Source: a virus
Strand: one strand, 5' to 3'
Length of the DNA: 35,992 nt
Virus record (IMG/VR): IMGVR_UViG_3300034111_000140
Location: 1 to 35,992 of that record
Each line of letters opens with the position of its first letter. The stretch's first letter is position 1. The notes beneath the pieces were generated by a model. The model saw only the letters and a program-made list of their open reading frames with translations, was not told where the DNA came from and did no database searches. The translations under genes and the position numbers were made by a program. Below, one piece after another: positions 22,610 to 28,063 of this stretch.

Positions 22610-22680
22610 AAGTCCCTTCCAATGTAGTAAGTTAAGCATACCCAAATCAATATAATAATATCTTTATAATCAATCTCCAT
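22606..22680 (-). CDS. Very small membrane peptide (24 aa)
   Basis: ATG at 22680-22678 lies inside the last codons of the preceding gene, and TGA at 22608-22606 overlaps the next ATG. The peptide MEIDYKDIIILIWVCLTYYI ends GRDL and is almost entirely one membrane segment. There is no Shine-Dalgarno, so translation would depend on coupling. Its exact fit in an ATGA chain and its composition support it, but its size keeps confidence moderate. Confidence 0.45.
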   Translation of the reverse strand: MEIDYKDIIILIWVCLTYYIGRDL

Positions 22681-22945
22681 CGGCATAGCCTCTAGCGACA
22701 TCCCTCCAATAGTTTAGGACTTTATCCTTTACTTCCTGTGGTGCTAGATTAAATGGAATCTCCTCGAATTCAGTACCAATATAGCCTGTCTCAGATAATC
22801 CTTCATACCATTGTGCGTCATCCTTCCAATAGAATTGTCCCTCAGGATCTTCTACCATGTTATGGATACGCTCCTCAATTAATTCCTCATCGAAGTCCCC
22901 ATCCTCAGGCTCATAGTAGCTATCGTTATAGTATCCGTTATTCAT
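22670..22945 (-). CDS. Acidic hypothetical protein (91 aa)
   Basis: The first third is very acidic and Tyr-rich (YYEPEDGDFDEELIEERIHN), followed by YWKDDAQWYEG and a C-terminal helix (QEVKDKVLNYWRDVARGYADG). Its start overlaps the preceding stop by one base. The high negative charge is typical of early phage proteins that bind host factors or mimic DNA, but no family is recognised. Confidence 0.72.
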   Translation of the reverse strand: MNNGYYNDSYYEPEDGDFDEELIEERIHNMVEDPEGQFYWKDDAQWYEGLSETGYIGTEFEEIPFNLAPQEVKDKVLNYWRDVARGYADGD

Positions 22946-23127
22946 TATACATTCTCCAATATATCACGATTATATTTAACAGTTAACTGCTCATCTGTCC
23001 ATTTATTGAATCCACCTTCAGCAAAGAATTCTGTAATGTCATCAATAATAAGTTCAATAGAATCGTTATCAAAAACCCAGTACAATTCTTGTTTAGTTAA
23101 CTCTTTAATCATGTGTTCTCTATTCAT
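22945..23127 (-). CDS. Small hypothetical protein (60 aa)
   Basis: A GTG at 23166 opens the frame, but ATG at 23127 has AGGAGG five bases upstream, so that start is chosen. The product MNREHMIKELTKQELYWVFD continues NDSIELIIDDITEFFAEGG, a helical acidic protein. I recognise similar small early proteins in phages (MTKQELYW..DND) but no function is known. Confidence 0.72.
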   Translation of the reverse strand: MNREHMIKELTKQELYWVFDNDSIELIIDDITEFFAEGGFNKWTDEQLTVKYNRDILENV

Positions 23128-23152
23128 ATATTCCTCCTCAATTAATAATTGT

Positions 23153-23326
23153 TTAAGCTTGCCCACGTTCTAGATCCTCCAGGAATTCAATGACAGAATC
23201 AATACAATCTCCAACAGTAAATATTGTACCATCATTATCCTTAGGTTTGTTTTTAATCTTAGCAGATAAGACATTACGAATATCATACATGTCTAATAGT
23301 GCTGAGCTAATCATTTCTTTATTCAT
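23153..23326 (-). CDS. Small hypothetical protein (57 aa)
   Basis: The frame is open to 23353, but ATG 23326 has GGGGAGGAG close upstream and overlaps the preceding stop (TAATG). The product has MISSALLDMYDIRNVLSAKI and then FTVGDCIDSVIEFLEDLERG, mainly helical. It belongs to the run of small early genes; function unknown. Confidence 0.68.
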   Translation of the reverse strand: MNKEMISSALLDMYDIRNVLSAKIKNKPKDNDGTIFTVGDCIDSVIEFLEDLERGQA

Positions 23327-23475
23327 TACTCCTCCCCTAATTCGTACTGACAATAATCTGCTACCCCTCTATCATACCCTAATTTATATCTATGATGCAT
23401 CTCCTCATCCTCATAAGGGTTATTATAAATTCCTTCTGATCTGCCATCAAAATATCCTCTAGCGTATTCGTACAT
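23326..23475 (-). CDS. Small hypothetical protein (49 aa)
   Basis: ATG at 23475-23473 with GAGAGGA upstream; TAA at 23328-23326 overlaps the next start. The product MYEYARGYFDGRSEGIYNNP continues with MHHRYKLGYDRGVADYC, a RGYFDGR...YKxGYDRGxxDY pattern common to small phage proteins and thought to form a helical hairpin. Function unknown. Confidence 0.68.
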   Translation of the reverse strand: MYEYARGYFDGRSEGIYNNPYEDEEMHHRYKLGYDRGVADYCQYELGEE

Positions 23476-23476
23476 A

Positions 23477-23737
23477 TTATCCTCTCAAATAATCTAATCG
23501 TTGGTAAGTCTCCATATCAGTATACCCTGATTCGCTTATACGATATAGTGTACATAAGTATCGCTTAGGATCTGTCTCATCAATCCAGATATTAATATCT
23601 ATTGTACCATCCCAAGCATTCCAATAGTCTTCTAAGATAATGTCTACCTCTTCGGGTTTATGAGTGTCTTTAATTCCCTCAATCAAACCTCTAACGTATG
23701 CTTTAATCTCTTTTAATTCGTTATCGTCTATATTCAT
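23477..23737 (-). CDS. Hypothetical protein (86 aa)
   Basis: A helical N-terminus (ELKEIKAYVRGLIEGIKDTH) is followed by acidic beta-rich sequence (IILEDYWNAWDGTIDINIWI, KRYLCTLYRI) and YTDMETYQRL. It is compact, with no known catalytic motif. It is placed one base after the cysteine-protease-like gene and is probably co-translated. The family is not named. Confidence 0.72.
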   Translation of the reverse strand: MNIDDNELKEIKAYVRGLIEGIKDTHKPEEVDIILEDYWNAWDGTIDINIWIDETDPKRYLCTLYRISESGYTDMETYQRLDYLRG

Positions 23738-23738
23738 G

Positions 23739-24161
23739 TTAAGCTATCCTATAAAAATGTTTTACTCTAGCCCTTGGGTTTGGCTCGTGGTTATCATACC
23801 ATACCCCATCAATTAAAGCTAGAGCATGATTAGATTTTACCACAATATATCTACCCTTAGGGAATAGTTTAGCGAACTTCTCCAATGTCATATTCAAATA
23901 AGTAGGCATCCTCCAATTACCCCTTACTTTAATGACATCCTCCTCATTCTCTATATTGTAATCCTTCTCGGCATTCATTAGCCAATTGATAGAGCATGAC
24001 ATCATAAGAGTAGAGCATCCCCTACCATGTACCCTCCCGAATGCCTTATAGACCTTATAGACATCATAATAGGGTATATCCATTGTCAAAGCAGTAGCAT
24101 TCAAGGCACAACAATTACGATCTTCACCTTTAATATGAGCTATTTTATTCACATATTCCAC
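23739..24161 (-). CDS. Papain-like cysteine-protease-type protein (140 aa)
   Basis: The N-terminus EDRNCCALNATALTMDIPYY places a Cys (Cys17 or Cys18) at the start of a helix, as in papain-like folds. The C-terminus has GRYIVVKSNHALALIDGVWY followed by Asp/Asn (DNHEP), with His112 and Asp123/Asn124 in the expected order. This Cys-His-Asp/Asn layout and the DVYKVYKAFGR helix resemble small phage proteins that I believe are NlpC/C39-like peptidases. The substrate is unknown; its place in the early block suggests action on a host protein rather than the cell wall. Activity is inferred. Confidence 0.7.
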   Translation of the reverse strand: MEYVNKIAHIKGEDRNCCALNATALTMDIPYYDVYKVYKAFGRVHGRGCSTLMMSCSINWLMNAEKDYNIENEEDVIKVRGNWRMPTYLNMTLEKFAKLFPKGRYIVVKSNHALALIDGVWYDNHEPNPRARVKHFYRIA

Positions 24162-24173
24162 AAGTAATCCCTC

Positions 24174-24500
24174 CTAAGTATTGTATAAGTTTAATTCATT
24201 CATATGTAATTTGTCAACGATTTTCTTATAAACTTCTGCTTTACTTTTATAGTAATGGTAATCTCTATCACCTTTTCTAAAGTTTTCCCACGTATTACTT
24301 TGCTTATTGCTTAATATATCCCTTATCAAGCTAGTATCTTCATAATGAGACTTAAACCCATGAATATTGTAATGAGCGATAAACCCTGAGCATAGATAGA
24401 GATACTTATAACCCCTACTATTAAGCTTACTAATATCTGAGCATGCCTTAACTACATTTTTAACAATAAGATCCTGCTCTTTTAATGTCAATGCTTCCAT
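24174..24500 (-). CDS. Conserved hypothetical phage protein (108 aa)
   Basis: The product includes SDISKLNSRGYKYLYLCSGF then IAHYNIHGFKSHY, NTWENFRKGDRDYHYYKSKA and EVYKKIVDKL. I recognise this pattern from other phages, always without a function. It is helical and Tyr-rich, with no zinc or nuclease motif. It lies between the GP88-like and protease-like genes of the early block. A ribosome binding site (AAGGAG) precedes the ATG. Confidence 0.75.
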   Translation of the reverse strand: MEALTLKEQDLIVKNVVKACSDISKLNSRGYKYLYLCSGFIAHYNIHGFKSHYEDTSLIRDILSNKQSNTWENFRKGDRDYHYYKSKAEVYKKIVDKLHMNELNLYNT

Positions 24501-24518
24501 GTTTAGATTCTCCTTAGT

Positions 24519-25160
24519 TTATTTAGTTGCAATAATTTTAATTACTTTAGCCATCTTAACTCCATGGGCTTTATATGCTATTACTTTCACGTCCTTATCA
24601 TAGCAAGCCCGACATCCTGAGCATTTGCCTTCATGCTCATAAGCTTTACATTCTAGAGCCCCTTCGGGTACTGTATCGCTAAAAATTGTGCTAGTAGTTT
24701 GTCCGTTAATGATCTCACCTGTAACACTATCACTAGAGAATCTTACTACTACATTATCTAAAGCCATCATAGCGTCAATGGTATGCTGAAATTTAATAAA
24801 TTTATGCATGCGAGTAGGTAGCCAATGCTTAACCCATGGAGTAGCTTTCATTACTGCTAGAATCTTATTGGCTAAGCTTAGGTCATACATGTCGCCACTA
24901 TCGAACCATCTAAAATACCTACTAGAGTCTAAAGCTTTTACCATGTCATTAACCCAATCGTCCCTCTTCCAATCTTCCCTATTAAATTCCCTTGGCTTCT
25001 TTACATTAGCAAACCTGTAATTACCTGTTGTTGCATAGCAGCCTTGGCAAGCTGGTACTAGATTACCTGTACTGTCTTTAGATCCTGGGCAAGTGTCTAA
25101 AGCTTGAAGACTCCAAGATAAAATTCCATCTAGCTTGCTTGTTTTGCTTAGTTTAATCAT
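24519..25160 (-). CDS. GP88-family protein, cysteine-rich (213 aa)
   Basis: Met at 25160 has GGAGGG upstream and is preferred to the Met 15 bases earlier, which overlaps that site. The motifs LSKTSKLDGILSWSL, DTCPGS, ACQGCYATTGNYR, FRWFDSGDMYDL and HWLPTRMHKF match the GP88 family (mycobacteriophage gene product 88 type). Three Cys near the N-terminus (TCPG...CQGCYA), plus a second cluster near the C-terminus (CKAYEHEGKCSGCRACYD), could hold iron-sulfur or zinc. The biochemical role of the family is unknown to me. Its early position suggests host takeover. Confidence 0.8.
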   Translation of the reverse strand: MIKLSKTSKLDGILSWSLQALDTCPGSKDSTGNLVPACQGCYATTGNYRFANVKKPREFNREDWKRDDWVNDMVKALDSSRYFRWFDSGDMYDLSLANKILAVMKATPWVKHWLPTRMHKFIKFQHTIDAMMALDNVVVRFSSDSVTGEIINGQTTSTIFSDTVPEGALECKAYEHEGKCSGCRACYDKDVKVIAYKAHGVKMAKVIKIIATK

Positions 25161-25175
25161 TTTTAAACCCTCCAT

Positions 25176-25271
25176 TTATAGATAGACTGTAACGTATACG
25201 ATTAGACCTGTAAAGCTTGCGAGTAATAACCCTGTATTGAATAGGCTTATTAGTTTATCTGATTGTCTCAT
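25176..25271 (-). CDS. Very small membrane protein (31 aa)
   Basis: ATG at 25271-25269 with AGGAGGG seven bases upstream; TAA at 25178-25176. The product MRQSDKLISLFNTGLLLASF continues TGLIVYVTVYL, one membrane segment after a short basic N-terminus. The strong ribosome binding site favours a real gene. Function unknown. Confidence 0.58.
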   Translation of the reverse strand: MRQSDKLISLFNTGLLLASFTGLIVYVTVYL

Positions 25272-25284
25272 GGTTTAACCCTCC

Positions 25285-25476
25285 TTAGTTTATATAAATA
25301 TCAGCGTTACGAACTTCGTATTGTATCATAGTGTTTTCGTCCCAGTTCTCCATCTCACTTAATAGATCTTTTTTGACTGCTTGAAAATAGTGAGAATCAT
25401 CTCTAGTAATGTAAACACTTACGAAAACGTAAACTGCTTTTTTGATATCTTTTCTAAACTGTTTTAATGTATTCAT
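25285..25476 (-). CDS. Small hypothetical protein, first gene of leftward block (63 aa)
   Basis: AAGGAG lies about nine bases before ATG 25476. The product MNTLKQFRKDIKKAVYVFVS continues VYITRDDSHYFQAVKK and ends YEVRNADIYIN: a basic helix followed by strands. It is the first gene downstream of the early promoter at 25510-25539, so it would be made earliest after DNA entry. No family is recognised; a host-acting role is a reasonable guess. Confidence 0.72.
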   Translation of the reverse strand: MNTLKQFRKDIKKAVYVFVSVYITRDDSHYFQAVKKDLLSEMENWDENTMIQYEVRNADIYIN

Positions 25477-25509
25477 GTTTAATACTCCTTACTTGTTGAT
25501 CATGTATAC

Positions 25510-25539
25510 ACTATAACGGATCAATTCTCAGAATGTCAA
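25510..25539 (-). promoter_or_regulatory. Early leftward promoter
   Basis: On the minus strand: TTGACA (25539-25534), an 18-base spacer, and TATAGT (25515-25510). The predicted start is near 25503, about 27 bases before the first leftward gene. It is divergent from the terminase promoter at 25975-26003. Confidence 0.75.
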
Positions 25540-25974
25540 CAATTATTTTATAGGTACTTTCCCTAATGTACGGATATACAGTAGGTCTATCTAGGTCTCA
25601 TTAGTCTCATGTCTCTAGTAGGTCTCAAATATCTCTCTAGAGTGTGGCGTCTCTCCTCTTACTCTCTAGATTCTAGAATATGCATGCTTAGTTATATAGT
25701 TAGAATCTATTGAGCATGGGGGAGGGGGGTTGCTGTGTTATATTTATAATCAGAACCCTCTAAAACACCTAAAAAGTTAAATTAAGAAGTGCCTAATAAT
25801 TAAGCATATTGATTAAAAATTAAGCAACTAGTCTTCCTAGTAAAATCAAGGAGTTACCTAATAGGGACAGACTCAATAAGACCAAGAAGAAAAGGCTGCT
25901 GCGGAATACGTGCTAGTTTACTGGGTAGACCCGCATAGAAGATGTGCTCCGTAGGCATCATAGTAAAATATTAC
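25540..25974. other. Intergenic control region: candidate origin or packaging site
   Basis: No convincing gene. Contents: TCTCTAG three times (25612, 25634, 25663) mixed with AGGTCT repeats (25582, 25592, 25620); the G-run GGGGGAGGGGGG at 25718-25729; an A/T-rich part with three TTAAGCA/TTAATTAAG-like words (25780-25830); then a more GC-rich island at about 25893-25960 with nested inverted repeats. It lies between divergent promoters and just upstream of the terminase genes. Function is inferred from position. Confidence 0.5.
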
Positions 25975-26003
25975 TTGACAAAGTCTCATAAGTATGGTAT
26001 AAT
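25975..26003 (+). promoter_or_regulatory. Rightward promoter for packaging and head genes
   Basis: TTGACA (25975-25980), a 17-base spacer, and TATAAT (25998-26003) with TG at 25995-25996: a full consensus. It contains TATGGTATAATA as in the other rightward promoters. The leader to the small terminase GTG is about 150 bases long. Confidence 0.88.
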
Positions 26004-26010
26004 AGTTGTA

Positions 26011-26109
26011 CTAAGGAGAAAAAACTGCTTAGCAGTTCCTAAGTAAATACAATATAAAAATCAAATAATATAAAAACTACTTAGTATAACTTAGAAGTAA
26101 ACTTAGAAG
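26011..26109 (+). repeat. Terminase leader: hairpin and ACTTAGAAG repeats
   Basis: AACTGC-TTA-GCAGTT (26023-26037) is a perfect 6-bp hairpin just after CTAAGGAG (26011-26018), an SD-like site with no start codon behind it. ACTTAGTAT (26079-26087), ACTTAGAAG (26089-26097) and ACTTAGAAG (26101-26109) follow, with a fourth copy at 26164-26172 inside the gene start. They resemble the leader repeats at 21971-22006. Confidence 0.6.
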
Positions 26110-26159
26110 AGTAGTAATTTTTAAATGTTAGTCTCTACTTACGTAGGAAAAGGCTTAGA

Positions 26160-26555
26160 GTGGACTTAGAAGAAAAAGAAGACAATCAGGTTGTTGTGTC
26201 TATACCTCGTAGGGGTCGTCCACCTAAGGCTGTCGTAGAAGCTAAACGTAAAAGAGGCAAGGTAGGTCGTCCCCAGGGTGACACAGGAAGAATCGCTGAA
26301 TTCAAAGCTAGACTCCTGAGTACTACTGGAACTAAGGTCATAGACACTGTCTTAAGAAAAGCCTTGGACGATGAAGATAAAGATCAGGTAGCATGTCTAA
26401 AGATGTGCATGGACAGACTTCTACCTGTCTCACTCTTTGAAAAGGATGCTAAGGGTCAGCGGAATGCTGTAACCATTAACATTACTGGCTTGGGTGAGAC
26501 TAAGGTGGAAGCTGTAGAGACCATCGACATGGAAGACGAAGAAGATGAATCTTAA
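26160..26555 (+). CDS. Small terminase subunit (131 aa), GTG start
   Basis: Starts at GTG 26160 with AGGAAAAGG six bases upstream. The N-terminal region has two AT-hook-like motifs (RRGRPPK and VGRPQG) suited to binding DNA at the packaging site. The centre is helical (RIAEFKARLLSTTGTKVID, ACLKMCMDRLLPVSLFE) and the C-terminus is acidic (DMEDEEDES), a common binding site for the large subunit. It overlaps the large terminase by 11 bases. Assignment is from position and these features; the sequence itself is divergent. Confidence 0.78.
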   Translation: MDLEEKEDNQVVVSIPRRGRPPKAVVEAKRKRGKVGRPQGDTGRIAEFKARLLSTTGTKVIDTVLRKALDDEDKDQVACLKMCMDRLLPVSLFEKDAKGQRNAVTINITGLGETKVEAVETIDMEDEEDES

Positions 26556-27798
26556 CTTCGAACTCCTCCCCTGGCAAAAGAAAGTATTTAGTGACGACAC
26601 TAGGTTTAAGGTAATCGTAGCAGGTCGTCGCTGTGGAAAGAGTAGACTCTCAGCAGTAGCCCTCTTGGTGGAGGGACTGAGATGTCCTCAAGGATCAGCA
26701 GTGATGTATGTAGCCCCTACCCAAGGGCAAGCAAGACAGATTATCTGGGACTTGCTAATGGAGCTAGGTAGAGATGTAATCAGTAACAGTCATGTCAATA
26801 ACATGGATATCACACTGATCAATGGTGCTAAGATTTATGTACGAGGTAGCGATAGACCTGACACCCTTCGTGGGGTTAGCCTTACTTTTTTGGTATTGGA
26901 CGAAGTAGCGGATATTAAAAGTGAGACTTGGGAGAAAGTGCTACGTGCTGCGTTATCAGACAAAAAGGGTAAAGCACTCTTTATTGGGACTCCGAAGGGA
27001 CGCAACTGGTTCTACGATATGTATAACCTGGGGACTTCTGAAGAGGATGAGGAGTGGAAGAGCTGGCATTTCACGACCAAAGACAATCCGCTTATTGATC
27101 CGAAAGAGATTGAAGGAGCTAAAAAGACTTTATCGTCATTCAGTTTTAAGCAGGAATACGAAGCAAGCTTCGACAACGCTGGAACAGACTTATTCAAAGA
27201 ACAGTGGATAAAGTACGGAGAAGAACCCAGTGAAGGTGTTTATTACATTGCAATAGACTTAGCAGGGTTTACTAATACAAACTACTCCTCCGCAAGAGCA
27301 AAGAAATTAGATGAATCAGCTATCGCAGTAGTAAAAGTAACTGAAGATGGTGACTGGTTCATAAAGAAGATTGAGCATGGACGCTGGGATGTTAAGGATG
27401 CAGCAGCAAGGATTCTTAAGAACATCAGAGACTTTCAACCAGTAGGTGTTGGGATGGAGAGAGGGACAGTACGGAATGCTGTGTTGCCCTATCTCAGTGA
27501 TCTAATGAGAGCAAACAACGTTTACGCTAGTATACAAGATTTAACGCATGGTGGTAAACAAAAGACTGAACGAGTGGTCTGGGCATTACAAGGACGCTTC
27601 GAGCACAGTAAGGTAACACTAAATGAAGAGGAAGACTGGAGAGAGTTTGTAGACCAGCTCCTAATGTTTCCTACGGCTCAGGTACATGATGACTTAGTGG
27701 ATGCTCTAAGTTACATCGATCAGTTAGCTGTAACGTCATACTTTACAAATGACGAAGAAGAAGATTATGAACCAACCGATTTCATTGCTGGCTATTAA
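26545..27798 (+). CDS. Large terminase subunit (417 aa)
   Basis: Packaging ATPase: Walker A AGRRCGKS (26-33), a Q-rich adenine motif region near LLPWQ, Walker B FLVLDE (Asp119, Glu120), and the coupling motif FIGTPKG (147-152). RNase H-like nuclease: Asp238 in YIAIDLAG, the middle acidic residue in MERGTVRN, and Asp382/383/386 in HDDLVDALSY. It cuts concatemers and drives DNA into the prohead through the portal encoded downstream. The length is somewhat short but all motifs are present. Confidence 0.95.
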   Translation: MNLNFELLPWQKKVFSDDTRFKVIVAGRRCGKSRLSAVALLVEGLRCPQGSAVMYVAPTQGQARQIIWDLLMELGRDVISNSHVNNMDITLINGAKIYVRGSDRPDTLRGVSLTFLVLDEVADIKSETWEKVLRAALSDKKGKALFIGTPKGRNWFYDMYNLGTSEEDEEWKSWHFTTKDNPLIDPKEIEGAKKTLSSFSFKQEYEASFDNAGTDLFKEQWIKYGEEPSEGVYYIAIDLAGFTNTNYSSARAKKLDESAIAVVKVTEDGDWFIKKIEHGRWDVKDAAARILKNIRDFQPVGVGMERGTVRNAVLPYLSDLMRANNVYASIQDLTHGGKQKTERVVWALQGRFEHSKVTLNEEEDWREFVDQLLMFPTAQVHDDLVDALSYIDQLAVTSYFTNDEEEDYEPTDFIAGY

Positions 27799-27806
27799 GG
27801 AAAGAT

Positions 27807-28061
27807 ATGTACGATAAAGAATACGAGAATGAATATGTTCCTTTGAACTTTGACGAACTTAGCAAGAACCCAGCAGTATGGGAAGTAATCAAAGAAGAAA
27901 TGAACTATCTAAGCGGTGACTGCTTAATGAAGATTATCACTGCTGCGAAAGAAGAAGGACTTAAAGACGATAAAATCTTTATGCCAGCAGTAAAAGTTGT
28001 TGAGGTTGAGTTTGAAGATTTATTCAAATCATCGATTGATGACACCACTGAGGAAGACTAA
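27807..28061 (+). CDS. Small acidic hypothetical protein (84 aa)
   Basis: Between terminase and portal, with AAGGAAAG as ribosome binding site. The product is acidic and helical (EYENEYVPLNFDELSKNP, AVWEVIKEEMNYLSGDCLM, then VEVEFEDLF), ending TTEED. It may be a head-assembly or packaging accessory; no family is recognised. It is two bases from the portal start. Confidence 0.72.
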   Translation: MYDKEYENEYVPLNFDELSKNPAVWEVIKEEMNYLSGDCLMKIITAAKEEGLKDDKIFMPAVKVVEVEFEDLFKSSIDDTTEED

Positions 28062-28063
28062 GA

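Noticed and set aside
25893-25960. Possible tRNA or tRNA-like gene
   Set aside because: There are inverted repeats, but no cloverleaf, no T-loop consensus and no anticodon stem of the right spacing.
26125-26169. 14-codon open frame overlapping the small terminase start, possible leader peptide
   Set aside because: No ribosome binding site and no regulatory codon pattern; too short to support.
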